The notes: generated by a model not told the origin, from the letters alone. A stretch of DNA of 64,000 bases from Akkermansia muciniphila (GCA_004557455.1 SFDX01000005.1:1-64000); one strand, 5' to 3'; shown: positions 26,042 to 36,030, numbered from the stretch's first letter. Numbers and translations: made by a program.

Positions 26042-27895
26042 TTAGAACATATTATCAAGTTCCTTGACGATGTCCGACAGAGAGCGCTCGTCCTCGGGGC
26101 TCAATCGGTTCCTCTCCGCATTTTCCAATTCAAGTTCTATGTCGGAGAAAAAGGTTGAAGCAGTCAGACGGGAACGCAGGTCATCATTCAAGCGTTTCAT
26201 TTCTTCCTCCACGTTTGTTGCAAGGTCTGTTTTTATCTGGCGGGCAGACTCATCCAAGTGATTTACAGCGATGTTTTTGGCCAACGCTGCCACCAAGTTA
26301 GCAGGCATCAACGGGAAGGAGCCGAACAGGTAACGTAAAGGTAAATCGATAAAAAACGGTAGAGGTGACAGAAATTCAGTCAGCGCGTAATCCCCGACGA
26401 TAATGGCCCACGAAGGGATCTTGGATAGGAAGCCGGCATGGAATTCAATGGAATTCTGAGCCATGTCTCGGATAGAAAGATCTAAGTCCTCTCCGAAACG
26501 CCGCGTAGCTTCGTGGATATCCCGCCCTAAATCGATTTTAAGCAGTTGCACCGTATTACCGAGTTCGCCGGGCAGGCTCTCGTTCCATGCTTTGAGCGTG
26601 TCAATGACCTGTTGGCTGGAGGTCAGCAGATTCAACTCACTCTTTTTTGTTCGGATAACATTGTCGATCTCAGCCGCAAGTTTGCGTTGAAAATTGATCT
26701 GGATGGCGTGGATATGGTCCATCATGATTTCTGACTTGCGGTGGAATTCGAACCGTAACGTTCGGAGTTGTTTCTGCAATGCCTCCACCTGTTCTGCATT
26801 GGAGTGGCTGACGTCCAACCTTGCCTGTGCACGCATTCGAAGTTGCTCGCTCAGGGGCCTGAGATCCCGAAGTATCTTGGCTGCGTGACCGGTTGCGACA
26901 TGGTCGCGGAAGAATGTGCTCAATTCCATGCCGAGGTCATCGGCGTCCGTAGTTTCCGGTGATGCTGTCTCCTTCTTCTCCGTCTTGGGAGTTGGATCGA
27001 ACCACCCCTCCATGCCGAGGCCGCCGACTCCTTTAGCTTTCGTTGGTGATGTCTCCTTCTTCCTTGTTTTGGGAGTTGTGTCGAACCACCCCACGAAACC
27101 ATCGGATTTGCCGGGAGTGATGGAGACGGGGGAATCATCAATGGATACCGCAGATGAGGAGTTGCGAATATCGTAAGGGGAACAGGAGGCTGTAATTCCT
27201 GCCTGAGCCAGTGCTGCACGTATCTCCCGACATATATTCTTCAGTTGAGCGGGGCTTTGAGTGTCATCGTGAGTTACGACAACAAAAACGGGAATCTTCT
27301 CGAGTTGCATACCGCACATAGATGCCAGCAACTCTACCTCACGGCGGGCAAGAGTCTTTCCTCGTACAACATACAACAGCAAATCGGCATCCCGAGCCTC
27401 AGCCATGGTGCCGACGAGGATTCCCTGATTCGGCGTATTCATTCCCGGAGTGTCCACCAGACAGATGTTATCCGCCAGAATGCCGGGCAGTGTCAACACA
27501 GCGCGGCTGTATTTCTTGGCCTTCTCGGCACGGGCTGAATCTGTTCCGGCCGTAATCAGAGAAGCAAGAGTACATTCATCGAATGTCTCTGTCTCCTGAA
27601 CCAGCGTTTCACAGCCGGTGGATGGGTTGCGCTTCCAGAGTTGCAGCCGGCGGGGGCCGTTTGCAAGTTGGGTGGGGACTGCAGTGCATTCACTGTAGTC
27701 TACAGGCAGGAGAGGTTCCTTCAAAAACAACTGATTCAGAATCGTGGATTTGCCGGCCTTGAAGTCGCCCAGCACGGTCACCTTCATCAGGCTTTTCTGA
27801 GACCTCATCTGTAGTTCCCGGAGGGCTGCCTCCTGCTCGGGGGCGCAGAGGCGGGCGATGCTGATGTGTTTGCTGATAAGCTCGTTAATGTCCAT
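26042..27895 (-). CDS. Dynamin-like GTPase B with membrane paddle
   Basis: 617 residues from the ATG at 27895; the open frame continues upstream across the intergenic gap but without features. The P-loop G-D-F-K-A-G-K-S-T (43-51), C-T-A-V-P-T switch I and V-D-T-P-G (147-151) are those of bacterial dynamin-like proteins. A linker at 269-324 is a 28-residue tandem repeat (G-W-F-D-x-T-P-K-T-x-K-K-E-T). Near residues ~470-540 is a long hydrophobic stretch (S-W-A-I-I-V-G-D-Y-A-L-T-E-F-L-S-P-L-P-F-F-I), the expected membrane-inserting paddle, flanked by helices that would make the stalk. It is followed 15 bases on by GTPase C and preceded by GTPase A by 37 bases. Confidence 0.8.
   Translation of the reverse strand: MDINELISKHISIARLCAPEQEAALRELQMRSQKSLMKVTVLGDFKAGKSTILNQLFLKEPLLPVDYSECTAVPTQLANGPRRLQLWKRNPSTGCETLVQETETFDECTLASLITAGTDSARAEKAKKYSRAVLTLPGILADNICLVDTPGMNTPNQGILVGTMAEARDADLLLYVVRGKTLARREVELLASMCGMQLEKIPVFVVVTHDDTQSPAQLKNICREIRAALAQAGITASCSPYDIRNSSSAVSIDDSPVSITPGKSDGFVGWFDTTPKTRKKETSPTKAKGVGGLGMEGWFDPTPKTEKKETASPETTDADDLGMELSTFFRDHVATGHAAKILRDLRPLSEQLRMRAQARLDVSHSNAEQVEALQKQLRTLRFEFHRKSEIMMDHIHAIQINFQRKLAAEIDNVIRTKKSELNLLTSSQQVIDTLKAWNESLPGELGNTVQLLKIDLGRDIHEATRRFGEDLDLSIRDMAQNSIEFHAGFLSKIPSWAIIVGDYALTEFLSPLPFFIDLPLRYLFGSFPLMPANLVAALAKNIAVNHLDESARQIKTDLATNVEEEMKRLNDDLRSRLTASTFFSDIELELENAERNRLSPEDERSLSDIVKELDNMF
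26924..27091 (-). repeat. 28-residue in-frame tandem duplication in GTPase B
   Basis: Residues 269-296 and 297-324 are two copies of a unit beginning GWFD-T/P-TPKT-R/E-KKET. The DNA copies are similar too, so the duplication is recent or constrained. Confidence 0.75.
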
Positions 27896-27932
27896 GGTAT
27901 GGAGATAGGGGTAAAATGGGAAATAATGGTAA

Positions 27933-30215
27933 TCAGTTGAGTGAGTTCGCGAGGATTGTGAGTAGGTTACGGAAATCCTCTGCCTCCTTTGCTGCGGACA
28001 GCAGGCTTGCTGCATCCTGCGCCAAGATGGTACTCTTGTAGAGTGCCAAACCTCTCTTCCATCCTTTTTCGCAGTGTGCCTGCGTAGCCAATGTCTGGCT
28101 GGCTTGGGACAGGAAGTCGTCGACCATCATCTGTAACTGAGATGCGTGTGCTCCGAGGACGCAGTGAAGAAGTTGAAGAGAAGTTCCCGTGACAAATCGG
28201 AGGAAGCGGGCTTGCTCCTCCGACGTATCCCCGAAACTGGGGAACCTGGCCTTTCCCAACCATGCGGAGGCCTGGGCTCCCTGCTCCGTGCTATCGAGCA
28301 AGGCTTTGCAGCGTTTAACCATCTGCTGGCGGCGTGCGGCACTCCAGCGGAGGTGATCCAAGAGGTTCAGGCAGGGGCGCATTTCATAACGCATCACGTA
28401 GCCCATGGCGGCATTCAGTGTCGCAAACTCCTTGAGGCCCTCCGCAATTTTTCTCACGGAATCATCAGAGTCTCGCTGGTTGTCAGCCGATTCCGCAAGT
28501 TTGGCCTGAAGCGCGTTCAACCGATCGCGGTCGGATGTGCCGGGAAGAAGTGCTGCGGCCGTCTCAGCCCCCATAGATTCGATAATGACCTGAAGTACCT
28601 GTGTTTGGATGGCCGGACTCAGAGTCTCCACTGTTTGAGTCAGTTTTGTTATCCTGTCCGTCATTTCTTTAGCCAGTTTGGGCATTATCTCCTTAACCGG
28701 GTCTTTACCTTGTCGGCTGTACTGCTCACATATCTCCTCGCCGGCATTCTCCTTGATCCATGCTAGCATTTCTTCATTCGTAACTTGCAAAATGTTCTGG
28801 ATCTGATCGCGGACAGCTGACAGCTCCGGTAAATTGAAACACTCTGCCAACCTGCCCAATCCATCGACCAGCTTGCGGAAGAATGTATCTTGGAACCAGT
28901 CTTCGTACTTATTGTTCATCTGTTGCTCGACGGCCGACGGAAGAGGGGGCGTTTGTCGAGACAAATCATCAAAGATGTTCAAGCGCACGCGACTTTGCAG
29001 GGACTTGAATTCCTGCTCAAGAGACGAAATAAGGTTATCGTCCTGCTCCGGAAGATGGGTGGCGATGAATCCGTTGAGTTCCTTGAGGAAATCTGCAACG
29101 GCTCCTTCTTTCATAACATCACAGGGACCGTAGATCCTGCGGAAGATGTTGTATTTACTCATCTTCTCAATATGGATATCGGCGGCAGAATGATCCGGAT
29201 CGGAGCCCCTGTTCCAGTTGACGAAGTATACAGTCCTTTCTCGCAGGGGGGCGTCCCGGTCCGCTTTTTTCAGATCACTGATGAAGCGTGCCAACGATAC
29301 AGTTGGATCCGGGCGGTTATCAGGGCGGTGCGCCACAACGAGAATATCGGCCTCCTCCATGATTGTTCGATAGGTCAAGTGACGGGCGTTCCGATTCGGG
29401 TCATCTACGCCCGGCGTATCGCACAAGCGCAGAGCCGCGCAGCCGTTTTCGAATTTAGAGTGGATGGTTACTTTCCTGATCAGGCACTGCTCCTCGCTGA
29501 CATTGCCCGATGTTTTCGTCTTGTGACTGATGAAGTGGTGCAGTTCGCTGAGAGGTTTCCTGTCATCTCTCCTCCCGAGTTTATCCCCGGAACTGTAGAG
29601 GCATGTCTGAATGGCTCGAAGCTGAACCAAGGCCGATTCATACGAGAGAATGGATTGGGGATCCAAGGCATCCCTGTTCGGAATCCTGCTGTTCAGGAAC
29701 GCTTCCAAGTCGGCTGGTGTGTCCTCGGTCAGGGATAATTTGTTGCCCTGCCACGCATCAGCCGGAGCATCATGCAGGTATCCCCACAGACTTGCCATGA
29801 CGTTGTACAGCTCCTCTTTGCTGTAATACTCAACATCAAACCAGCCGTTCTCGTCTTCTGTGTACAGAATATCACTGCTGACGGATGTGCATCGCTCCTG
29901 CGCTGTGGGCAAGTCAATGCCCGTCAGCTGCTTGAGCATAGTGGATTTGCCGGATTTCTCCATGCCGGCAATACATATCGTCACCATCCCGTTTTCGAAA
30001 AGGCGACGCTTGCGGTTGACTCGCTCGGCAAACAGTCGCAGGTCTGTCATCAAGGCCCCCAGCTCCTTCGGCTTGGTGAAGTTGAGAGGGGAAGAAGCCA
30101 CTGCTGCCATAGCATCGCTCATGGCCTTAATTTTCTCGGAAAGTTTGGCGAGGCCCTCAGCACGTTGCTGTCGCTTTTCGATAATTCCTGTTTGAAGCAT
30201 GGATTCGGTTTGCAT
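27933..30215 (-). CDS. Large dynamin-like GTPase A, first gene of the operon
   Basis: 760 residues starting at ATG 30215, chosen because the promoter's -10 box ends 9 bases before it; the longer open frame upstream crosses the promoter. After ~75 helical residues comes the P-loop G-M-E-K-S-G-K-S-T (84-92), a T-S-V-S-S switch I, and L-C-D-T-P-G-V-D-D-P (about 272). The C-terminal two-thirds is helical with no strong membrane span. It is unlike GTPases B and C outside the G domain, so the operon combines different dynamin-like subunits rather than recent duplicates. Bacterial dynamin pairs are known to work together on membranes; a role here is inference. Confidence 0.75.
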   Translation of the reverse strand: MQTESMLQTGIIEKRQQRAEGLAKLSEKIKAMSDAMAAVASSPLNFTKPKELGALMTDLRLFAERVNRKRRLFENGMVTICIAGMEKSGKSTMLKQLTGIDLPTAQERCTSVSSDILYTEDENGWFDVEYYSKEELYNVMASLWGYLHDAPADAWQGNKLSLTEDTPADLEAFLNSRIPNRDALDPQSILSYESALVQLRAIQTCLYSSGDKLGRRDDRKPLSELHHFISHKTKTSGNVSEEQCLIRKVTIHSKFENGCAALRLCDTPGVDDPNRNARHLTYRTIMEEADILVVAHRPDNRPDPTVSLARFISDLKKADRDAPLRERTVYFVNWNRGSDPDHSAADIHIEKMSKYNIFRRIYGPCDVMKEGAVADFLKELNGFIATHLPEQDDNLISSLEQEFKSLQSRVRLNIFDDLSRQTPPLPSAVEQQMNNKYEDWFQDTFFRKLVDGLGRLAECFNLPELSAVRDQIQNILQVTNEEMLAWIKENAGEEICEQYSRQGKDPVKEIMPKLAKEMTDRITKLTQTVETLSPAIQTQVLQVIIESMGAETAAALLPGTSDRDRLNALQAKLAESADNQRDSDDSVRKIAEGLKEFATLNAAMGYVMRYEMRPCLNLLDHLRWSAARRQQMVKRCKALLDSTEQGAQASAWLGKARFPSFGDTSEEQARFLRFVTGTSLQLLHCVLGAHASQLQMMVDDFLSQASQTLATQAHCEKGWKRGLALYKSTILAQDAASLLSAAKEAEDFRNLLTILANSLN

Positions 30216-30224
30216 CGTGAGAAC

Positions 30225-30254
30225 ACTATACAGCATTTTGAATGCTGTAGTCAA
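30225..30254 (-). promoter_or_regulatory. Palindrome promoter of the GTPase operon (P3)
   Basis: TTGACT (30254-30249) and TATAGT (30230-30225) with an 18-bp spacer. The spacer contains the perfect 7-bp inverted repeat CAGCATT/AATGCTG around three bases (30231-30247). Nine bases separate the -10 box from ATG 30215, so the mRNA is probably leaderless. A protein bound to the palindrome would block RNA polymerase. Confidence 0.8.
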
Positions 30255-30419
30255 GCCGGAAAACGTTTTTTTTCTTGTTTTTTCACGGGCCTCTTTGTCT
30301 TGCCAAAGGAGCGATGAAATCTCTTCTCGGTGACCTTCTTTTCCCAACTCGTTGATAATCAAGGGATAAGGTGGTGTGTGCAAAAAATGCAGAGGGTATG
30401 AGATATTTTGCTTGTACCC

Positions 30420-30517
30420 CGGACATTCCCTGTACATTCTGCCCTGGGTGGGTATTGTGGCTTTGTGTACCCGGTTCCTCGTTTTTGTGTACCGAAAATG
30501 TGCACCGACATGTATCG
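30420..30517 (-). repeat. tRNA-downstream GTGTAC-box repeat, copy 2
   Basis: Read from tRNA-Ser on the minus strand, GTCGGTGCAC, TTTTCGGTACACAAAAACG and GGGTACACAAAGCC follow one another. About 50 bases here align closely with the flank of the other tRNA-Ser at 36405-36470. A TTGATAATCAAGGG box lies further on at 30352-30365. Confidence 0.65.
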
Positions 30518-30526
30518 GACTGAGTA

Positions 30527-30560
30527 AAAGAAAACCCCACGGGTTTTAAGCCGTGGGGCA
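30527..30560 (-). terminator. Terminator after tRNA-Ser (GCU)
   Basis: On the minus strand a GCCCCACGG / CCCGTGGGG stem is followed by TTTTCTTTT. It is of the same hairpin type as those after the other tRNA genes. Confidence 0.88.
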
Positions 30561-30578
30561 AAGAATAACGAATCCGAG

Positions 30579-30669
30579 CGGAGCGGGGGGGATTCGAACC
30601 CCCGGTACGGGTTTATGCCCGTACGACCATTTAGCAAACGGTTGCTTTCAGCCTCTCAGCCACCGCTCC
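30579..30669 (-). tRNA. tRNA-Ser (GCU)
   Basis: The acceptor GGAGCGG pairs with CCGCTCC. The anticodon loop TTGCTAA gives GCT. There is a long variable arm with a GTACGGG/CCCGTAC stem, and the T-arm is GGGGG-TTCGAAT-CCCCC. CCA is not encoded. Confidence 0.95.
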
Positions 30670-30695
30670 ATGTGCACTGTAAGGTGCGTGGGGAG

Positions 30696-30724
30696 AGTCT
30701 AGCACGGCGGAGCGGGGGAGTCAA
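30696..30724 (-). promoter_or_regulatory. Promoter of tRNA-Ser (GCU)
   Basis: TTGACT (30724-30719) and TAGACT (30701-30696) with a 17-bp spacer, about 27 bases before the tRNA. Confidence 0.85.
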
Positions 30725-30794
30725 GCCCAAAATGAGAGAAAATGAGAAAAAAGAGATTTTTTCTGCGGAAGCGGGCTTGGGGCGCATTTTAGTG

Positions 30795-30822
30795 TTGACT
30801 AATCGGGTGCGTGTGAGATAAT
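30795..30822 (+). promoter_or_regulatory. Leaderless-type promoter of mdh
   Basis: TTGACT (30795-30800), 16-bp spacer, GATAAT (30817-30822), then 9 bases to the ATG at 30832. Confidence 0.75.
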
Positions 30823-30831
30823 GAGAGCGTT

Positions 30832-31821
<990 letters not shown>

Positions 31822-31867
31822 GGCCCTTGCTGCACACGGCTCCGGCTTGCTACCGCCCGAGCCTCCG

Positions 31868-31905
31868 AACCGGCATCCCCACTCTCTCCCCCGGGGCTGC
31901 CGGTT
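31868..31905 (+). terminator. Possible terminator after mdh
   Basis: AACCGGCA (31868-31875) pairs with TGCCGGTT (31898-31905), with a secondary GGGG/CCCC pairing inside the loop. The T-run is poor (CTTCC), so termination is uncertain. Confidence 0.45.
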
Positions 31906-31971
31906 CTTCCGTCTACCGGTGCACAGCGGGAGAGCGCATGCTGCTGAAGACATCAGTGGCCGAGAAGGGAG

Positions 31972-32500
31972 GACCGCGGAATGAAGGGATGAACGGGCAA
32001 GGTAGAGGCCTGCGTAGCGCAGACTTCATACCGCCGGGGTGGTAGCACGCGGGAGGGATTCGACCGCGGAATGAAAGGAATTTTCGGAGAGTCAGTGGCC
32101 TGCTTGACTCATTTTAGACTTCATACCGCAGGGGTAGTAGGTAACTGAAGTTTTCAGAACGCAGAATTTCAGGAAGTTTTCGGAAACTGATCGGCATTCT
32201 TAGCTCGGTTCAGACCGCATGCCGCCGGGGTGGTAGGCTCCTTGGTTATTTTAATAAAATTCTGAAGCTACCTACAATGAACATGCCTCCGACGTCTTGC
32301 CAAAGTCCCGCATAAGATACAGTCTCCGAAAATTCCTTTTATTCCGCGGTCATCATCTTCTCGCTCTCTACTACCCCGGCGGCATGAAGTCTGTGTCGAG
32401 CCTTGCATATCTCCGATTTTTCCATGCTCCCCTTCATTCCGCGGTCAGCCTCCTCTCGCCCTCTGTCAAACCGGCGGTGGGAAATCCGTCGCTCCGGCGG
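31972..32500. repeat. ~193-bp inverted-end intergenic repeat, copy R4 with extra arms
   Basis: The outer arms run from 32062 (GACCGCGGAATGAAAGGAAT) to 32351 (its reverse complement). A second, diverged left arm at ~32157 defines a 195-bp unit whose interior matches R3. Further half-arms lie at 31974 and ~32436. This accounts for almost the whole gene-free stretch between mdh and 32506. Confidence 0.75.
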
Positions 32501-32505
32501 CAGGG

Positions 32506-33255
32506 TCAGTTATCGAGGGGGAGTTGCAGCATGATGCGCCGGAGGGTAGGGGAGTTGAAGTAGTCCGCGCGGAGCAGGCGGGCCCTTTCGGCGTTCGCTT
32601 GGTTGAGGAGGTCGCCCCATTGTTTGATCAGCGGACGGAGGGCCTCCAAGGCCTCCTCGGCGCCGGGGTGGGGGAGGCGAGCCAAGGCTTCGCGGTGCTC
32701 GAGTAGCAGGGCCAGGCCGGCCGCGAGCCGCGGGGCAGCAGCCTCCGCCTCCTCCCCGGAGCGGATGAGCCGCAGCTCGAAAACGATGCCGTCCAGCGCA
32801 TCGATCATCTCGCTGTAAGCGCGGGCGCGGGGCAGGGACTCGAGGGCGGAGTCCTGCTCACGGGGCTCAATGATCAGGGAACGGGTAGCCTCCTCCAGCT
32901 CGGCGGAACCGTAGGCGTTCACCTCGTGGATGCGCGCCAGCACAGGCAGGAAGCCCTGGAAGATACGGGTAACCTGCTGCATACCCTCGGCCAAGCCGGC
33001 GTCCCCTCCGCGCTCGGTGGCGGAGAGCTGCTCCAGCGAGGCGAGCAGCGTGCGGATGGCCTCTGCATGAGCGCGGAACTCCGCGGCGGCCCGGTCGGCA
33101 CTCTCGCGGTTGCTGACCGTGCGCAGCAGGTGGTCCATTTGTTTAGCGTGCTCCGTGAGCCGGGCGCATATCTCCCCCACCTTTCCGCCGGGCACCGGTG
33201 CAGCCACGGCAGGCATCAGCAAGAGAACGGGGAGTACGGCGCGGTAACAATACAT
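32506..33255 (-). CDS. Secreted helical protein of unknown function
   Basis: 249 residues with a signal peptide (MYCYRAVLPVLLLMPAVAAPVPG) and an otherwise helical, Ala/Leu/Glu/Arg-rich body with two or three long amphipathic helices. No known family is recognised. It follows nadK by 12 bases on the same strand and is probably the last gene of the corA-argB-nadK transcript. A periplasmic location is inferred. It ends inside repeat copy R4's flank. Confidence 0.65.
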   Translation of the reverse strand: MYCYRAVLPVLLLMPAVAAPVPGGKVGEICARLTEHAKQMDHLLRTVSNRESADRAAAEFRAHAEAIRTLLASLEQLSATERGGDAGLAEGMQQVTRIFQGFLPVLARIHEVNAYGSAELEEATRSLIIEPREQDSALESLPRARAYSEMIDALDGIVFELRLIRSGEEAEAAAPRLAAGLALLLEHREALARLPHPGAEEALEALRPLIKQWGDLLNQANAERARLLRADYFNSPTLRRIMLQLPLDN

Positions 33256-33267
33256 AAGCGGGGGGGA

Positions 33268-34110
33268 TCACCACCGCAGCTTGGCCCGCAGGCGCGCCGC
33301 GTAGTCCGCACTCGGCATCTGCAGAAGTCGCAGCGGGCGCGGTGCTTTGGAGATCGTAAGGGTGTCGTTGAGGGCGATGGGCGTGGTGGTACGCCCATCG
33401 AGGGAATAGATGAGGCTCTCCCCCGCGCGGCCGCGACGCTCCCGCGGGCGCAGGGTGATGGTGACGGAATCCGGCACGACGATGGAGCGGTTGGTGAGAC
33501 TGTGCGGGCAGATAGGCGTGATGCAGTAGACCCCCGCATCCGGCCACAGCAGCGGGCCGCCGGCGGAGAGGGAGTAAGCCGTGGAGCCGGTGGGCGTGGC
33601 CACCAGCACGCCGTCCGCGTGGTAGCGGTTCAGCAGGCAGCCGTCCAGCTCCACATCCACATCGATCATCTTGCCGGTCTGGGCACGCATGAGCGAAAGC
33701 TCATTGACGGCCAGCCCCGTCTCGCAGCCCTCCGCTCCCGGGCTGTGCTGCCGCACCTGCAGCAGCGTGCGCTCCTCCACCCCGTAGCTGCCCGCCGCCA
33801 GGCAGTCGATGAGCTGTTGCAGGTCATCCACACCGCAAGCCGTCAGAAAGCCCAGGTGTCCCATGTTCACCCCGCCCAGAATCAACCCGCGCTGCGCCGC
33901 CTCTGCCGCTGCGGAAAGCATGGTACCGTCCCCGCCCAGGCACAGCAACAGATCCGGCTCGCCCTGCCCCGGGGAGCGGAGCGTGGGGCCCAACTCAAAG
34001 CAGGAGAGGCCCGCCTGCCCCAGCCCGGTATACAGCGTATCAATCACCCGAAGCACCGCAGGGGTGCGGGAGGGGGCCAGAATGCCGATGCTCTGCAGGG
34101 CGCGGGCCAT
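33268..34110 (-). CDS. nadK: NAD kinase
   Basis: A 280-residue cytosolic enzyme phosphorylating NAD to NADP. Motif L-G-G-D-G-T-M-L (around 58-65; GGDGT with the catalytic Asp) is present, as are G-V-N-M-G-H-L-G-F-L-T, N-E-L-S-L, and A-T-P-T-G-S-T-A-Y-S-L-S-A-G-G-P, all diagnostic of the PpnK family. Length is normal. It lies 14 bases after argB and 12 before the secreted protein gene; the corA-argB-nadK order gives no metabolic logic beyond co-transcription. Confidence 0.95.
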   Translation of the reverse strand: MARALQSIGILAPSRTPAVLRVIDTLYTGLGQAGLSCFELGPTLRSPGQGEPDLLLCLGGDGTMLSAAAEAAQRGLILGGVNMGHLGFLTACGVDDLQQLIDCLAAGSYGVEERTLLQVRQHSPGAEGCETGLAVNELSLMRAQTGKMIDVDVELDGCLLNRYHADGVLVATPTGSTAYSLSAGGPLLWPDAGVYCITPICPHSLTNRSIVVPDSVTITLRPRERRGRAGESLIYSLDGRTTTPIALNDTLTISKAPRPLRLLQMPSADYAARLRAKLRW

Positions 34111-34124
34111 GGCGGGGGAGGGGA

Positions 34125-35033
34125 TCAGCGTTGCTCACGCACGATTTCCGTGCCGATGCCGTCCTGGGTAAAGATCTCCAGCAGAAGGGTGTGCGGCAGG
34201 CGCCCGTCGATGAAGTGCACCTTGCGCACACCTGCGTTCAGCGCGTCCACCGCGCTCTTCACCTTGGGAATCATGCCGCCGGAGATAACACCCTGCTCGA
34301 TGAGCTCGAAGGCCTCCTTGCGGTTGATACTGCGGATGAGGGTGGTGGGGTCCGAGGGGTCGCGCATCAGGCCCGGAACATCGGAGATGTAGATGAGCTT
34401 CACGGGCTTGAGCTCGCGGGCCAGCGCCGCCGCCGCCAAGTCGGCGTTCACATTCAGCGCCTGGTTGGTGCCCAGCTCCCGAGCCAGGGGGGAAATCACC
34501 GGGGTGAGCTGCAGCTGCAGGGCCTCCTCGATGCGTGGTAACAGGCAACCGATCACGCGGCCAACCATCCCGATGTCCACCGGGCGGCCCTCCGCGTCCT
34601 TCTCCATCAGTTTTTCGCCCACAAAAACATTCGTGCCGGGAATGCCCACCGCCTTGCCGCCGGCCTCGCGCACCAGCTCCACCAAACCGGGGTTAATCGT
34701 GCCGCTCAGTGTCCGCTCCACGATCTCGATGGCCTCCGGCGGGGTTACCCGCAGCCCGTTTACAAAGCGCGCCTCCAGCCCGCTGTCCTTCATGGCCTTG
34801 GAGATAGCCTTGCCGCCGCCGTGCACCACCACGGGGTTGAGGCCCATGGACTCCATGACGACGATATCGTGCATCAGGGACTTCACCAGCTTCGGGTCAT
34901 CCATCGCCGAGCCGCCGAACTTAATCAGCACGGTCTTGTCGCGGTAGGCCTGCATGTAGGGCAGGGCCTCCACCAGTATCTCCGCTTTGGTAATCTCGCG
35001 GTCCAGGTGTTCGATGTTGCGTGTGGAAATCAT
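34125..35033 (-). CDS. argB: Acetylglutamate kinase
   Basis: 302 residues. ArgB phosphorylates N-acetylglutamate in the second step of arginine synthesis. V-L-I-K-F-G-G-S-A-M (the Lys-Phe-Gly-Gly-Ser phosphate-binding motif), V-V-V-H-G-G-G-K-A-I, N-V-N-A-D (substrate and Mg) and I-S-G-G-M-I-P-K are all in place. The ATG at 35033 is chosen as the family start; it lies 4 bases after the corA stop. The N-terminal helix before the kinase core suggests the hexameric, arginine-sensitive type, but this is not certain. No other arg genes are in the window. Confidence 0.95.
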   Translation of the reverse strand: MISTRNIEHLDREITKAEILVEALPYMQAYRDKTVLIKFGGSAMDDPKLVKSLMHDIVVMESMGLNPVVVHGGGKAISKAMKDSGLEARFVNGLRVTPPEAIEIVERTLSGTINPGLVELVREAGGKAVGIPGTNVFVGEKLMEKDAEGRPVDIGMVGRVIGCLLPRIEEALQLQLTPVISPLARELGTNQALNVNADLAAAALARELKPVKLIYISDVPGLMRDPSDPTTLIRSINRKEAFELIEQGVISGGMIPKVKSAVDALNAGVRKVHFIDGRLPHTLLLEIFTQDGIGTEIVREQR

Positions 35034-35037
35034 GGTT

Positions 35038-36030
35038 TCAGATGTAACGTTTGATTTTGAAAATGACCAGCGGCAGCACGGCCGCACATACCATCAGCAC
35101 AATGGAAATCCAGAATCCCCACCCCTCCTGCAACATGGGCATGTCCGCAAAGTTCATGCCGAAGATACTGGCAATGAGGGTGGGCGGTAAAAAGACCAGC
35201 GACAGGATGGTGAAGACCTTGAAAATCTCGTTCTGTTCAATGTTAATAAGCCCCAGAACAGCATCGAGCATGAAGTTAATTTTGTTGGAAAGGAATGAGG
35301 CGTACTCCGACAGAGAGTTGACATCTCGGGCCACCGGGCGCAGGGAATCATACAGGCTCTCGTGCGAGCCGGTGCACTTGTCCTCATTGCCGGCATAGGT
35401 GATGAAGCGCAGCAGGTTGACGAGCGCATCGCGCTGCCGGGCGATCAGGTCACCCACGCGCCCCAGCTCCTGCAGGGCCTCGCGCAGGTCATCCGTGTCC
35501 GGGTCCTCCTCATCCTTCCTGGGCCGGCGGCGGTGTGCGCGGAAGACTTTCTTGGAGAGCGCATCCAGATCCGTCCCGAAGCGCTCCAGCACATCCGCCT
35601 GGCGGTCCACCAGCGTTTCCAGCAGCCCGATGAACACCAAGTCGCGGTTGGTGGAGGAGGCCCGCAGCAGGGAGTGCGAGAACACGCGGAAGGAGTACGA
35701 ATCCGTATGGCGGATGGTGATGATGACCTTGCCCTTCAGGATGAAGGTAATCTCCGCAATCATCGGCTCATCCGTCTCCACCCGGCTGAGCACGGAGGTC
35801 GTCATAAAGCGGCCGCCGTCCTCGCAATACAGGCGGGAGGTCGCCTCAATCTCGCGCATTTCATCCTTGGTCGGCATCTCGATGGCGCATATGGCCTCCG
35901 CTTCGCGCAGCTCCTCCTGCGTTGGGGTCAACAGGTCAATCCAGAAGATGTCCTCCTGCCGGTAGTCCCGGTCCTCCAGGCCCACCGTTCGTGAAATGCC
36001 GTTCTCTGTCTGCGTGTAGAGTCGTATCAT
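35038..36030 (-). CDS. corA: CorA family magnesium/cobalt transporter
   Basis: A 330-residue inner-membrane divalent-cation channel. It has a large N-terminal cytoplasmic domain, a long stalk helix and two C-terminal membrane helices. The selectivity motif G-M-N (in F-G-M-N-F-A) lies at the end of the first, and the basic tail K-I-K-R-Y-I after the second. The ATG at 36030 fits the family start; an upstream frame exists but crosses the promoter. First gene of the corA-argB-nadK operon. It contains a charged insertion (R-R-R-P-R-K-D-E-E-D-P-D-T-D-D) near residue 160. Confidence 0.92.
   Translation of the reverse strand: MIRLYTQTENGISRTVGLEDRDYRQEDIFWIDLLTPTQEELREAEAICAIEMPTKDEMREIEATSRLYCEDGGRFMTTSVLSRVETDEPMIAEITFILKGKVIITIRHTDSYSFRVFSHSLLRASSTNRDLVFIGLLETLVDRQADVLERFGTDLDALSKKVFRAHRRRPRKDEEDPDTDDLREALQELGRVGDLIARQRDALVNLLRFITYAGNEDKCTGSHESLYDSLRPVARDVNSLSEYASFLSNKINFMLDAVLGLINIEQNEIFKVFTILSLVFLPPTLIASIFGMNFADMPMLQEGWGFWISIVLMVCAAVLPLVIFKIKRYI

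Noticed and set aside
30225..30254. The spacer palindrome as an SOS (LexA) box
   Set aside because: CAGCATT-N3-AATGCTG does not resemble the LexA boxes I know, and the controlled genes are not typical SOS genes; recQ here lacks it.
31827..32563. Small plus-strand frames between mdh and 32506
   Set aside because: They are made of the inverted-end repeat (R4) and its half-arms, with no start signals or family resemblance.
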